In this document: positions 1 to 8,961 of the stretch, piece after piece | Layout of the letters: each line of letters starts with the position of its first letter | Numbering within the stretch: the first letter of the stretch is position 1 | Source of the DNA: Roseovarius bejariae | GTDB taxonomy: Bacteria > Pseudomonadota > Alphaproteobacteria > Rhodobacterales > Rhodobacteraceae | NCBI RefSeq assembly: GCF_009669325.1 | Contig: NZ_SZWE01000002.1 | Coordinates: 509,120-573,119 of the forward strand | DNA: 64,000 nt | Direction of reading: 5' to 3' | Made by a program: the position numbers and the translations under genes | The notes under the pieces: model-generated | The model's input: only the letters and a program-made list of their open reading frames with translations | Told to the model about the DNA's origin: nothing | Databases searched by the model: none

Positions 1-881
1 TGCAACTGGTCGATGCTTCGGAACTGGCGCGCATCACCATGGGGGATTCGATCTTTTCCAACATGATGATCTTTGGCGCGGCATGGCAGCGGGGGTTGAT
101 CCCCGTCAGCTATGAGGCGATCAGCCAGGCGATCGAGTTGAACGGCGCCGCCGTGCAACGCAACCTGCGGGCCTTCGAGATCGGCCGATGGGCGGCTTTT
201 GCCCCGGACGAGGCCGGGAAGCTGCTGACGCCGAATGTGGTGGAAAAGCCCAAGAGCCTTGAAGAGAAGATAGCTTTGCGTGCCGACCACCTGATCGAGT
301 ATCAGGGCAAAGGCTTGGCGAAACGATATCGCAAGCTGGTGGACGGGGTCGAGGATGGCGAACTGCGCGAGGCCCTCGCCAAGGGCTATCATAAGCTCTT
401 GGCCTACAAGGACGAATACGAGGTGGCACGGCTGCTGTTGTCGAGCCGCGAAAAGGCCAAGGGGACCTTCGCCGGGGACTTCAAGATGACCTTCCATCTT
501 GCGCCGCCGCTTTTGTCGAAGACTGGCGCGGACGGGCGCCCCGTGAAACGCGAATACGGTCCGTGGCTTGAGCGCCCCATGCGGATGCTGGCCAAGCTGA
601 AACGCCTGCGCGGTACACCGCTTGATCCCTTCGGCTATACCGCTGAACGCAAGATGGAGCGCGCCCTGATCAAGCAGTACGAGCAGGACATGGCCGAGGT
701 ATTGCCGAAACTGGATGCGCAGACCCGCGAGGCGATCGTTGCCTTGGCCGAGCTTCCGCTGCAAATCCGAGGCTTTGGGCCGGTGAAGCAAGCCAATGAG
801 GCCAAGGCCGCGAAACGACGTGAGGAGCTTTTGACCACGATCCGCGCCGGCGGGGCGCCGGTGGCACGGGCGGCGGAATAA
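1..881 (+). CDS. Indolepyruvate ferredoxin oxidoreductase, C-terminal part (5' end outside window)
   Basis: The frame is open from the first bases of the window, so the start lies upstream; about 292 residues are visible. They resemble the C-terminal end of the large fused indolepyruvate ferredoxin oxidoreductases of proteobacteria, which oxidatively decarboxylate aryl pyruvates from aromatic amino acid breakdown to aryl-acetyl-CoA. The segment MGDSIFSNMMIFGAAWQRG, followed by a stretch on 'AIELNGAAVQRN', is typical of the gamma-type domain; the later GYTAERKMERALIKQYEQD stretch belongs to the family's C-terminal domain. Thiamine-diphosphate and Fe-S domains would lie outside the window. The 79-bp gap to the next gene holds no obvious terminator. 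Confidence 0.8.
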   Translation, partial: QLVDASELARITMGDSIFSNMMIFGAAWQRGLIPVSYEAISQAIELNGAAVQRNLRAFEIGRWAAFAPDEAGKLLTPNVVEKPKSLEEKIALRADHLIEYQGKGLAKRYRKLVDGVEDGELREALAKGYHKLLAYKDEYEVARLLLSSREKAKGTFAGDFKMTFHLAPPLLSKTGADGRPVKREYGPWLERPMRMLAKLKRLRGTPLDPFGYTAERKMERALIKQYEQDMAEVLPKLDAQTREAIVALAELPLQIRGFGPVKQANEAKAAKRREELLTTIRAGGAPVARAAE

Positions 882-960
882 TGTCATGAAATCGTAACCT
901 GTTCTGGTCACACCCTTCGCATATCCCTATGGAACCGGCGAATCGAATGGGAATGGTGCC

Positions 961-1824
961 ATGCGTCAGGAACGCCAAGTCGCGCGCGACATAAGCTATT
1001 CATACTCGGCCCAGACAAAGGGCGGGCGGGCGATGATCCGCACGATGGAGAACCTGACGGGGCGCATCCGCCTGATCAAACGCGCCAAGGGGTATGAACG
1101 CGATGTGGCACAGGGGCGTGACTTCTGGGAGGTCATGGTCGAGCGGTATGGCCTGTCCTTGGATGTGGTGGGCGGGAGCCTTGCCAATATCCCGCGCGAG
1201 GGGCCGCTGATCCTGATTGCCAACCATCCCTATGGCATCTTGGACGGGTTGATGATGGGGCACATCCTGAGCCGGACACGCGGGGATTTCCGTATTCTGG
1301 CGCATCAGGTGTTCCGCAAGGCCGAAGACTTGAACAAGATTATTATGCCAATCAGTTTCGATGAGACGAAAGAGGCGGTTCAGTTGAACTTGCGGACCCG
1401 CAAAACCTCATTGGACTATCTTGCCCAAGGTGGGGCGATTGGCATTTTCCCGGGCGGTACGGTCAGCACGGCGGCCAAGCCCTTTGCACAACCGCTTGAT
1501 CCGGGTTGGCGCGGGTTTACGGCGCGGATGATCGCCAAGTCGAACGCGACGGTGGTGCCGGTGTTCTTTGACGGGCACACCAGCCGCTTGTTCCAGATTG
1601 CCAGCCATCTGCACTATACCCTGCGGATGGGCCTTTTGATCAAGGAGTTCGGCAAGCGGGTGGATACCTCGGTTGGAGTTGTGGTCGGCGAGCCGATTGG
1701 CCGGGCGGAAATGGACCAATACAAGGGTGATACGAAATCGCTCATGGCATTCCTGCGCCGCAAGACGTATGAGCTGTCTCCAAGGCCGATTGATCCTGCG
1801 TCGGTCGGGTTCGAATTCGAATAA
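961..1824 (+). CDS. Lysophospholipid (1-acylglycerol-3-phosphate-type) acyltransferase, PlsC family
   Basis: A 287-residue protein predicted to transfer an acyl chain to a lysophospholipid or related acceptor at the inner face of the cytoplasmic membrane. It carries the acyltransferase signature NHPYGILDG (about residues 90-98) and FPGGTVS (about 162-168), corresponding to the family's His/Asp catalytic block and substrate-binding block. His and Asp are separated by five residues rather than the classical four of NHxxxxD, a spacing that belongs to a divergent subgroup. ATG 961 gives an N-terminus with ARDISYSYSAQTKGG before the conserved core; ATG 1033 is an alternative. The exact acceptor lipid cannot be told from sequence. 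murI follows 30 bp downstream and may be co-transcribed. Confidence 0.82.
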   Translation: MRQERQVARDISYSYSAQTKGGRAMIRTMENLTGRIRLIKRAKGYERDVAQGRDFWEVMVERYGLSLDVVGGSLANIPREGPLILIANHPYGILDGLMMGHILSRTRGDFRILAHQVFRKAEDLNKIIMPISFDETKEAVQLNLRTRKTSLDYLAQGGAIGIFPGGTVSTAAKPFAQPLDPGWRGFTARMIAKSNATVVPVFFDGHTSRLFQIASHLHYTLRMGLLIKEFGKRVDTSVGVVVGEPIGRAEMDQYKGDTKSLMAFLRRKTYELSPRPIDPASVGFEFE

Positions 1825-1854
1825 GGGCGTCCCGCCGGGCGGGGCGGGGACATC

Positions 1855-2667
1855 ATGGCAGTTGGCATTTTCGATAGTGGTCTCGGGGGGTTAACCGTTC
1901 TGGACGCGGTTGAGAAACGCCTGCCGGAGGTGCCTTTCGTTTATCTGGGCGACAATGCGCATGCGCCTTACGGGGTGCGGGATGCGGATGATGTTTACGA
2001 ATTGACAACCCGGGGGGTCGAGCGGCTTTGGGCCGCGGGTTGTGACCTTGTGATCCTGGCCTGTAACACCGCGAGTGCTGCGGCCTTGCGCCGGATGCAG
2101 GAAAGCTGGGTGCCGCGCGACAAGCGGGTGCTGGGCGTTTTTGTGCCTTTAATTGAAGCACTTACAGAGCGGCAGTGGGGCGATAACTCGCCCCCGCGCG
2201 AGGTGCAGGTCAAGCATGTTGCCCTATTTGCCACCCCGGCCACGGTAAGTAGCCGGGCCTTTCAGCGGGAGCTGGCCTTTCGCGCGATTGGCGTGGATGT
2301 GGAGGCGCAGGCCTGTGGCGGGGTGGTGGATGCCATCGAAGAGGGCGACATGATCCTTGCCGAAGCCTTGGTGCGCAGCCACGTGGATGCCCTCAAACGC
2401 AAGATGCCCGAGCCGCAGGCCGCGATCCTGGGATGTACCCATTACCCTTTGATGCAAAACGTTTTTCAGGATGCCTTGGGGGAAGATGTACAGGTCTATT
2501 CGCAGCCCAACCTGGTGGCCGATAGCCTTGCCGATTACCTGACGCGGCGGCCTGAGATGTTGGGTGAGGGGACGGCGAAGCAGTTCCTGACGACGGGCGA
2601 CCCCAAGCGGGTGTCGGCGCGTGCCACGCAGTTTTTGCGACGGGAAATCACCTTCGAGCAAGCCTGA
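1855..2667 (+). CDS. murI: Glutamate racemase
   Basis: A 270-residue cofactor-independent racemase that makes D-glutamate for peptidoglycan. The family hallmarks are all present: DSGLGG at residues 7-12, [11 protein letters not shown] at 30-40, the first catalytic cysteine in ACNTAS (Cys70), and the second in GCTHYPL (about residue 194). The length is normal for the family. The ATG is preceded by a GGGGCGGGG stretch at a suitable distance. It is followed by a GTACG-rich repeat rather than a classical terminator, and argC begins 116 bp downstream. Confidence 0.95.
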   Translation: MAVGIFDSGLGGLTVLDAVEKRLPEVPFVYLGDNAHAPYGVRDADDVYELTTRGVERLWAAGCDLVILACNTASAAALRRMQESWVPRDKRVLGVFVPLIEALTERQWGDNSPPREVQVKHVALFATPATVSSRAFQRELAFRAIGVDVEAQACGGVVDAIEEGDMILAEALVRSHVDALKRKMPEPQAAILGCTHYPLMQNVFQDALGEDVQVYSQPNLVADSLADYLTRRPEMLGEGTAKQFLTTGDPKRVSARATQFLRREITFEQA

Positions 2668-2671
2668 GCGG

Positions 2672-2764
2672 CGTTTTGTACGACTCGTACGTTTTGTACG
2701 CGAGTTTCGTACGAAAATCGGGCCCTCTTTTCAAAAAGTCGTACGAGTTGTACGAAACTCCCGA
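2672..2764. repeat. GTACG-rich palindromic intergenic repeat, copy 1
   Basis: The murI-argC gap contains six GTACG/CGTAC pentamers, several 9 bp apart, including the perfect palindrome TTTCGTACGAAA. A closely similar block lies behind the acetyltransferase gene at 41140-41189. Both copies start a few bases after a stop codon. The pentamers are themselves nearly self-complementary, so hairpins can form on either strand. Confidence 0.75.
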
Positions 2765-2783
2765 CATTCGGAAGGGATAAGAC

Positions 2784-3812
2784 ATGACCAAACAGATCGC
2801 CATTCTGGGCGCCAGTGGATACACCGGGGCGGAGCTTGTCCGGCTGATTGCCACCCATCCGGGGATGGAGATTGCAGCACTTGGGGCGAACTCCAAGGCG
2901 GGGCAGAGCATGGCGCGGGTGTTTCCGCATTTGCGGCATCTGGACTTGCCCGATCTGGTGAAAATCGACGAGATCGATTTTGCGGGGATCGACCTGTGCT
3001 TTTGCGCCTTGCCGCACAAGACCAGCCAAGAGGTGATCAGCGCGCTACCCAAGGATTTGAAAATCGTGGACCTGAGCGCGGATTTCCGGCTGCGGGATCC
3101 GGCGGATTACGAAAAGTGGTATGGCAATCCGCACTCGGCGGTCGAATTGCAGAAAGAGGCGGTTTACGGACTGACCGAGTTTTACCGCGACGAGATCAAA
3201 TCCGCGCGGCTGGTGGCCGGGACGGGATGTAACGCGGCCACGGGGCAATACATCCTGCGGCCCTTGATCGCCGCCGGGGTGATCGGGCTGGAGGATATTA
3301 TCCTCGATCTGAAATGCGGGGTGTCGGGGGCGGGGCGGTCCTTGAAGGAAAATCTGCTGCATGCGGAGTTGAGCGAGGGCTATCACGCCTACGCCGTGGG
3401 CGGCACGCACCGGCATCTGGGCGAGTTCGATCAGGAGTTCAGCAAGGTCGCGGGGCGGGATGTGAGGATCCAGTTCACGCCGCATTTGATCCCGGCGAAC
3501 CGGGGCATTCTGGCGACCGGTTACGTCAAGGGCGAGGCTGAGGCCATTCACGATGTGCTGGCCGCGCAATATGGAAATGAGCCGTTTATCGAGCTTTTGC
3601 CTATGGGCGAGGTGCCCAGTACCCGCCATGTGCGGGGTAGCAATTTCTGCCATGTGGGCGTGGTGGCCGACCGTATCCCCGGCAAGACCATCGTGATCGC
3701 CGCCTTGGATAACCTGACAAAAGGTAGCAGCGGGCAGGCATTGCAGAATGCCAACCTGATGCTAAATATTCAGGAAACCGAAGGTCTGATGCTGGCCCCG
3801 GTCTTTCCTTAA
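2784..3812 (+). CDS. argC: N-acetyl-gamma-glutamyl-phosphate reductase
   Basis: A 342-residue NADPH-dependent enzyme of arginine biosynthesis that reduces N-acetylglutamyl phosphate to the semialdehyde. The N-terminal nucleotide-binding motif is [13 protein letters not shown] (about residues 9-21), the catalytic cysteine sits in [12 protein letters not shown] (Cys149), and the substrate-binding segment GVSGAGRS follows. Length and motif order match the long-form bacterial ArgC. The start ATG has a GGAAGGGATAAGAC leader giving a good ribosome site. ccmE follows after only 17 bp, so it may be read through from argC. Confidence 0.96.
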   Translation: MTKQIAILGASGYTGAELVRLIATHPGMEIAALGANSKAGQSMARVFPHLRHLDLPDLVKIDEIDFAGIDLCFCALPHKTSQEVISALPKDLKIVDLSADFRLRDPADYEKWYGNPHSAVELQKEAVYGLTEFYRDEIKSARLVAGTGCNAATGQYILRPLIAAGVIGLEDIILDLKCGVSGAGRSLKENLLHAELSEGYHAYAVGGTHRHLGEFDQEFSKVAGRDVRIQFTPHLIPANRGILATGYVKGEAEAIHDVLAAQYGNEPFIELLPMGEVPSTRHVRGSNFCHVGVVADRIPGKTIVIAALDNLTKGSSGQALQNANLMLNIQETEGLMLAPVFP

Positions 3813-3829
3813 GCCCTGGGAGGCGGGTT

Positions 3830-4273
3830 ATGAAATCGCTCAAGAAAAAACGCAGAGTTCAGATTATCGCCCTTGCGGCGGTGGCCTTGGTGGTTTCAAC
3901 GGCGCTGATTGGCTATGCGATGCGGGACGGGATCAATTTTTTCCGCTCGCCCACGCAGGTCATGGATGAGCCGCCCGCGCCGACGGAGGTGTTTCGCATT
4001 GGCGGGCTGGTCGAGGACGGCAGCCTTGTGCGGGGCGAAGGCGAGACCATCCGGTTTAACGTGACCGATGGCGGGGCCGTCGTGCCCGTGACCTATACCG
4101 GCGTTCTTCCTGATTTGTTCGAGGAAAATCAGGGGATGGTCGGCATGGGCAGCTATCGGGACGGCGTGTTCGAGGCGACCGAGATTCTGGCCAAGCACGA
4201 CGAGGATTACATGCCCAAGGAAGTGGTGGACAGCCTGAAGGAACAGGGTGTTTACCAAGAGCCGAACGGGTAA
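3830..4273 (+). CDS. ccmE: Cytochrome c maturation heme chaperone CcmE
   Basis: A 147-residue periplasmic heme chaperone anchored by one N-terminal membrane helix (residues about 11-30, after the basic KSLKKKRR stretch). It covalently binds heme handed over by CcmC and passes it to CcmF/CcmH for attachment to apocytochromes c. The heme-binding histidine with its partner tyrosine is visible as HDEDY (His123, Tyr127), and the OB-fold core lies between. It is separated from ccmF by two phage-type lysis genes. The rest of the Ccm system (ccmABCDG and a separate ccmI) is not in the window. Confidence 0.95.
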   Translation: MKSLKKKRRVQIIALAAVALVVSTALIGYAMRDGINFFRSPTQVMDEPPAPTEVFRIGGLVEDGSLVRGEGETIRFNVTDGGAVVPVTYTGVLPDLFEENQGMVGMGSYRDGVFEATEILAKHDEDYMPKEVVDSLKEQGVYQEPNG

Positions 4274-4379
4274 GGCCGCGCAGGGGCTTATTATCGCGGA
4301 CGTCGCACCGCGCGGTCCATCATCGACCTTTTAACTTTTCCCTCTGATCCTGCCGTTCAAAGAGCAGGAGACAGAGGCG

Positions 4380-4991
4380 ATGCAAAGCGTTTCGCAGATT
4401 GCCAAAGAAATCGTCGCCCGCGAGGGCGGATTCGTGAATGATCCCGACGATCCGGGCGGGGCGACGAACCATGGCGTGACCATTCACACCCTGCGGCGCT
4501 TGGGGCTGGATGTGACCGGCGACGGGGTGGTGGATCTGGCCGATGTGCGGGGTTTGAGCCGCGCGCAGGCCGAGCGAATTTTCATCGAGCATTACTTCGA
4601 GCGGCCCGGAATTGCCCGGTTGCCCGAGGTTTTGCAGGCCAGTGTTTTCGATATGTACGTCAACGCCGGGGCCAACGCGGTGAAGATATTGCAGCGGCTA
4701 CTGGGGCAGATGGGCCAGCGGGTGAGTGTTGACGGGGTGATTGGGCCGCAGACCGTGGCAGCGGCGCATTCGGCGACCAGCGCGGCGCCGGATCATATTG
4801 CCGATGCTTACGGGATCGCGCGGCGGAATTATTACCTGCGCTTGGCGGACAGGCGCCCGGCGAGTCGCAAGTTTGCGCGGCGGCGCGATGGCGGCAAGGG
4901 CGGTTGGATCCGGCGGGCCGAGGATTTCATCGCGCCGCGCTATCACCTGTCAGAGGCGGAATTCAGCGAGAGGGTGGCATCATGGGGCTGA
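4380..4991 (+). CDS. Holin-associated N-acetylmuramidase, glycoside hydrolase family 108 type
   Basis: A 203-residue muramidase-like protein expected to cleave the glycan backbone of peptidoglycan. The N-terminal GH108 signature AREGGFVNDPDDPGGATNHG contains the EGG motif with the likely catalytic Glu15. The C-terminal half (from about residue 95, VFDMYVNAGANAVKILQRLL, then VDGVIGPQT) matches the peptidoglycan-binding part of this family. There is no signal peptide, as usual for holin-dependent endolysins. It overlaps the following holin gene by 10 bp, indicating translational coupling. No capsid, tail or integrase genes are nearby, so this is an isolated lysis or secretion pair inside the ccm locus. 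Confidence 0.85.
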   Translation: MQSVSQIAKEIVAREGGFVNDPDDPGGATNHGVTIHTLRRLGLDVTGDGVVDLADVRGLSRAQAERIFIEHYFERPGIARLPEVLQASVFDMYVNAGANAVKILQRLLGQMGQRVSVDGVIGPQTVAAAHSATSAAPDHIADAYGIARRNYYLRLADRRPASRKFARRRDGGKGGWIRRAEDFIAPRYHLSEAEFSERVASWG

Positions 4992-5557
4992 TCGAACGGC
5001 TGTTTACCATCGTGTTCGGCGGAGGCCGGAACGTTGTGAAGGATACCGCGGAGGTGTTTCGCGAGAATGCCGAGGCCGGGGCCGAGCGGGCGGCCGACCA
5101 CAAGGCCGAGGTCGTGGCGCAATATGGTGCGGAGTTCGCCGCGCCCGCGCGGGGCGGGTTTGACCGGTTCATGGATGGGCTGAACCGGGTGCCGCGCCCG
5201 GCGATGGCGCTTGGCACGCTGGGATTGTTCGTCGCGGCCATGGTGGAGCCGGTCTGGTTCGCGGAGCGAATGCAGGGGATTGCCCTTGTGCCCGAGCCCC
5301 TGTGGTGGCTTCTGGGGGCGATTGTCAGCTTTTACTTCGGGGCGCGGCATCAGGTGAAAGGGCAGGATTTTCAACGCTCTATCGCCGCGACGATGGCGCG
5401 CGCGCCTGTGGTGGTCGAGAATCTGCGTGCGCTTGGGGCCTTGCGGGCGGGCAGCCCCGGGGCGGCGGATGCAGGGCGCGATGCGGCGCTTTCGCTGGCG
5501 GTGATCAAGCCCGAGGCGAACCCGGCGCTGGAGGATTGGCGGCATTCGCGCGGCTGA
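4982..5557 (+). CDS. Holin family protein
   Basis: A 191-residue membrane protein read from ATG 4982, which overlaps the end of the muramidase gene. An upstream in-frame start at 4904 would lie inside the muramidase and is unlikely. Two hydrophobic segments, about residues 75-91 and 107-120, are separated by a short loop; the N-terminal 70 residues are charged and amphipathic. This matches the 3TM-type holin family found next to GH108 muramidases. It would form membrane lesions that let the muramidase reach the wall. The C-terminal tail after about residue 125 is long and Ala/Glu-rich. ccmF starts 75 bp downstream. Confidence 0.78.
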   Translation: MGLIERLFTIVFGGGRNVVKDTAEVFRENAEAGAERAADHKAEVVAQYGAEFAAPARGGFDRFMDGLNRVPRPAMALGTLGLFVAAMVEPVWFAERMQGIALVPEPLWWLLGAIVSFYFGARHQVKGQDFQRSIAATMARAPVVVENLRALGALRAGSPGAADAGRDAALSLAVIKPEANPALEDWRHSRG

Positions 5558-5632
5558 CCCCGCGACAAATTGATCACCGGGCAGGGCCGAATGCGCTTTG
5601 CCCGGGGGCGTGTGAAAGTTATATTCCGATTC

Positions 5633-7600
5633 ATGATTACAGAACTCGGTCACTTCGCCCTCATCCTTGCCTTTCTTGTCGCCGCCGTTCAGGCGGTCGT
5701 TCCACTTGTGGGGGCGCAGAAGCGTTGGCCCGGCTGGATGGCCGTGGCCGAGCCCGCCGCGACGGCGCAATTTTTCCTGACGGCGGTCAGCTTTGCGGCG
5801 CTGACCTATGCCTTCGTGGTGTCGGATTTCTCGTTGCGTCTGGTGGTGCTGAACAGCCATTCCGCCAAGCCGATGCTCTACAAGATCACCGGGGTTTGGG
5901 GGAACCACGAGGGGTCGATGCTGCTTTGGGTGTTGATCGTGACGCTGTTCGGTGCGTCGGTTGCGTGGTTCGGGGGAAACTTGCCGCCGGGGTTGAAGGC
6001 GCGGGTGCTGAGTGTGCAGGCGATGATCGGGGTGGCGTTTTTCGCCTTTATCCTGTTCACCTCGAACCCGTTCCTGCGGATGTCGGTGCCGCCCTTTGAC
6101 GGGCAGGATTTGAACCCGCTTTTGCAGGACCCCGGTTTGGCCTTTCACCCGCCGTTCCTGTACCTGGGGTATGTCGGCCTTTCGATGACCTTTTCCTTCG
6201 CGATTGCGGCCCTGATCGAGGGGCGTGTGGATGCGGCCTGGGGCCGGTGGGTGCGGCCCTATACGCTGGCGGCGTGGATGTTTTTGACCGTAGGGATCGG
6301 CCTTGGCAGCTGGTGGGCTTATTACGAGCTTGGCTGGGGCGGGTTCTGGTTCTGGGACCCGGTTGAGAACGCCAGTTTCATGCCGTGGCTCATTGCCGCC
6401 GCGCTGTTGCATTCGGCCGTGGTGGTTGAGAAGCGGGAGAGCCTGAAAAGCTGGACGATCCTGTTGGCCATCATCGCCTTCGGCTTTTCGATGGTCGGCG
6501 CCTTTATCACGCGGTCGGGGATCATCACCTCGGTCCATGCCTTCGCCACGGACCCGGAGCGGGGGATGTTCCTGTTGCTGATCTTGGCGGTTTTCATGCT
6601 GGGCGGGCTGACGATGTTTGCCGCGCGAGCCAATGCCATGCAGGCCAAGGGGGTTTTTGCCCCGGTGAGCCGCGAGGGGGTGTTGGTGATCAACAACATC
6701 CTGCTGGGGGTCTCGGCCTTCGTGGTGTTCGTCGGCACGATCTGGCCGCTGGTCAGCGAGATGGCCTTTGACCGCAAGCTGAGCGTCGGGGCGCCGTTCT
6801 TCAACATGGCCTTCACGCCCTTCATGGTTCTTTTGGGCCTGATCCTGCCGGTGGGGGCGATGTTGCCGTGGAAACGGGCGAATCTGCGCCGTGTGGTCAA
6901 ACCGCTGCGCGGGGCATTCATCCTGTCGCTGGCGATTGGCGCGCTGGCCTTTGCCATGCAGACCGGGCGCAGTGCGCTTGGGCCTGTGGGGCTGTTTCTG
7001 GCGGCCTGGCTGATTTCGGGCGCCTTGGTGGATTTGTGGAGCCGGACGGCCCGGGCCGAGAATCGTTTCGCGCGGTTGCGCCGCTTGCCGCGGGCCGATT
7101 GGGGCAAGGCCATGGCCCATGGCGGCCTTGGCGTGACCATTGCCGGGATCGCGGCGATGATGGCCTGGGAGGCCGAGGATATCCGCGTGGTACAGGTCGG
7201 CGAGAGTTTCGAGGTGGCGGGGTTCACCCTGACGCTTGACGAGGTGCGGCGCCTTGAGGGGCCGAACTACGACGCGACCCAAGGGATTGTGACGCTGGCC
7301 AAGGACGGTCAGGAAATTTCCACAATGTATCCGGAAAAGCGGGTTTACCCGGTGGCCAAGATGCCCACGACGGAAGCCGCGCTTGATAACGGATTCCTGC
7401 GGGATGTTTACGTTGTCATCGGTGATCCGCAAAACAACGGGGGCTGGGCGATGCGCACCTATTACAAGCCGCTGGCGAACTGGATCTGGGGCGGTGCGAT
7501 CCTGATGGCGATCGGTGGGTTGCTGTCGCTGAGTGACCGGCGCTATCGCGTGGCGGCGGGCGCACGCCGCGCGGTGCCCGGCGGGGTGCCAGCGGAATGA
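5633..7600 (+). CDS. ccmF: Heme lyase subunit CcmF
   Basis: A 655-residue polytopic membrane protein, the main component of the heme-apocytochrome c ligation complex. It has the tryptophan-rich WWD-type heme-handling motif WGGFWFWDPVENASFMPW near residue 240 and many transmembrane helices. The chosen start ATG 5633 gives the characteristic N-terminus MITELGHFALILAFL; the frame is open to 5570 but that would add a non-conserved basic leader. It overlaps ccmH by 4 bp (ATGA), so the two are translationally coupled. It normally acts with CcmH and CcmI. Confidence 0.95.
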   Translation: MITELGHFALILAFLVAAVQAVVPLVGAQKRWPGWMAVAEPAATAQFFLTAVSFAALTYAFVVSDFSLRLVVLNSHSAKPMLYKITGVWGNHEGSMLLWVLIVTLFGASVAWFGGNLPPGLKARVLSVQAMIGVAFFAFILFTSNPFLRMSVPPFDGQDLNPLLQDPGLAFHPPFLYLGYVGLSMTFSFAIAALIEGRVDAAWGRWVRPYTLAAWMFLTVGIGLGSWWAYYELGWGGFWFWDPVENASFMPWLIAAALLHSAVVVEKRESLKSWTILLAIIAFGFSMVGAFITRSGIITSVHAFATDPERGMFLLLILAVFMLGGLTMFAARANAMQAKGVFAPVSREGVLVINNILLGVSAFVVFVGTIWPLVSEMAFDRKLSVGAPFFNMAFTPFMVLLGLILPVGAMLPWKRANLRRVVKPLRGAFILSLAIGALAFAMQTGRSALGPVGLFLAAWLISGALVDLWSRTARAENRFARLRRLPRADWGKAMAHGGLGVTIAGIAAMMAWEAEDIRVVQVGESFEVAGFTLTLDEVRRLEGPNYDATQGIVTLAKDGQEISTMYPEKRVYPVAKMPTTEAALDNGFLRDVYVVIGDPQNNGGWAMRTYYKPLANWIWGGAILMAIGGLLSLSDRRYRVAAGARRAVPGGVPAE

Positions 7601-8061
7601 TGCGATTTGCCCTGAGCCTGATCACCTGCCTGATGTTGGCGCTGCCCGCGCTGGCGGTGCAACCCGACGAGATGCTGGACGATCCCAAGCTGGAAGAGCG
7701 CGCGCGGGAGATTTCCAGCGGTTTGCGCTGCCTTGTGTGCCGCAACGAGAGCATCGACGATTCCAATGCCGACCTGGCGCGTGACCTGAGGCTTTTGGTG
7801 CGTGAGCGTTTGGTGGCGGGCGATAGCGACGAGGAGGTCGTCGAGTACATCGTCGATCGCTACGGCGAATACGTTCTGCTGAATCCGCGTGCCACGGGAT
7901 CGAACCTTGTGCTGTGGCTTGCGGGGCCCTTGATGCTGATATTCGGCGGGGCGCTCGGGGCGCTGTACCTGCGGCGGCGGTCGCAGGTGCCCGAGACAGC
8001 CGAGAAAGACGTCTTGTCGCAAACTGAGGCCGAGCGGCTGCGCGAAATCATGGACGAGTGA
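7597..8061 (+). CDS. ccmH: Cytochrome c maturation thiol-redox protein CcmH (CcmL type)
   Basis: A 154-residue periplasmic, membrane-anchored thiol oxidoreductase that keeps apocytochrome CxxCH cysteines reduced for heme attachment. It shows an N-terminal signal peptide (MMRFALSLITCLMLALPALA), the LRCLVC motif (Cys45, Cys48) in the conserved three-helix domain, and a C-terminal membrane helix (about residues 105-128). The size matches the short CcmH/CcmL form that lacks the fused TPR CcmI part. Its start overlaps the ccmF stop by 4 bp. Confidence 0.95.
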   Translation: MMRFALSLITCLMLALPALAVQPDEMLDDPKLEERAREISSGLRCLVCRNESIDDSNADLARDLRLLVRERLVAGDSDEEVVEYIVDRYGEYVLLNPRATGSNLVLWLAGPLMLIFGGALGALYLRRRSQVPETAEKDVLSQTEAERLREIMDE

Positions 8062-8135
8062 CGCGCCGTTTCCCTTTGCAGCGGGCGTGATATGCGGTTT
8101 GAATGCCCGCAAAGCCAAGGCAAGGGATCAGACCA

Positions 8136-8921
8136 GTGAAAGACTACCAGACCATCACGCTTGAGATTGACGAGGGCGCGGCGATTGTGACGCTGAACCG
8201 CCCCGACAAGATGAACGCGCTCAACACCCAGATGCGGGCCGAGATCACCGATGCGATCAAGACCGTGTCGCTTGACAAGCTGGCGCGGGTGATCGTGTTG
8301 ACCGGCAATGGCAAGAGCTTCTGCTCGGGGCAGGACCTGAGCGATGGGGGCAATGCCGCGAACCTCGATCTGGAGCGTGTGCTGCGCGACGAGTATGTGC
8401 CGATGCTGCGGGCGATTTTCGAATGCCCGGTGCCGACGATCTGTGCGGTGAACGGCCCGGCGGCGGGGGCGGGGGCGAACCTTGCGCTGGCGGCGGATGT
8501 GGTGATCGCCACCGAGAGCGCCTATTTCCTGCAAGCCTTCACGCGGATCGGGTTGATCCCGGATGCAGGGGGCACCTATTGGCTGCCGCGCCAGATGGGG
8601 GCAGCCAAGGCCATGGGCGCGGCCCTTTTTGCCGAGCCGATCAGCGCGCGGCAGGCGGATGACTGGGGCATGATCTGGGAAGCGGTGGATGACGATGCCT
8701 TTGACGCCCATTGGCGCGCCCGGGCCGCGAAACTGGCGCAGGGGCCGACGGTGGCCTATCGCGGGCTGAAAGAGGCGGTGCGCGGCGCTTGGGACCACAC
8801 GTTGGACGGACAGTTGGAGTTGGAAGCCAAGCTGCAAGGCACCTGCGGGACGACCCGGGATTTCAAGGAGGGGGTGATGGCCTTCCTCGAAAAACGCCCC
8901 CCGAAATACGAGGGGCGCTGA
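8136..8921 (+). CDS. Enoyl-CoA hydratase/isomerase family protein (PaaG-like)
   Basis: A crotonase-fold protein of about 261 residues starting at GTG 8136 (MKDYQTITLEIDEG), preceded by AAGG-type ribosome sites. An upstream in-frame ATG at 8103 would add 11 poorly conserved residues. The first oxyanion-hole segment is GKSFCSGQDLSD; the second is AVNGPAAGAGANLALAADVV. The FTRIGLIPDAGGTYWLPR segment lacks the glutamate pair of classical hydratases and carries Asp instead, as in PaaG-type ring-epoxide isomerases of phenylacetate degradation. No other paa genes are in the window, so a role in general acyl-CoA metabolism remains possible. A strong terminator follows. Confidence 0.8.
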   Translation: MKDYQTITLEIDEGAAIVTLNRPDKMNALNTQMRAEITDAIKTVSLDKLARVIVLTGNGKSFCSGQDLSDGGNAANLDLERVLRDEYVPMLRAIFECPVPTICAVNGPAAGAGANLALAADVVIATESAYFLQAFTRIGLIPDAGGTYWLPRQMGAAKAMGAALFAEPISARQADDWGMIWEAVDDDAFDAHWRARAAKLAQGPTVAYRGLKEAVRGAWDHTLDGQLELEAKLQGTCGTTRDFKEGVMAFLEKRPPKYEGR

Positions 8922-8934
8922 GAGAGTGGCAGGC

Positions 8935-8961
8935 GCGGCCCCGCGGGGCCGCGTTCTTTTT
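8935..8961 (+). terminator. Rho-independent terminator of the crotonase gene
   Basis: A perfect 18-bp GC palindrome (8935-8952) is followed by TTCTTTTT. The T-run is on the + strand side only, so it serves the + strand gene. The stop codon of the converging RTX gene overlaps its end. Confidence 0.85.

Noticed and set aside
2668..2783. Riboswitch or attenuator upstream of argC
   Set aside because: The structure comes from tandem GTACG palindromes, which also occur behind an unrelated gene at 41.1 kb; no known riboswitch core was seen.
4943..7432. An 829-codon open frame on the - strand opposite ccmF and the holin gene
   Set aside because: It is rich in His, Arg, Pro and Gln and has no family pattern; it is the antisense shadow of high-GC codons of ccmF.
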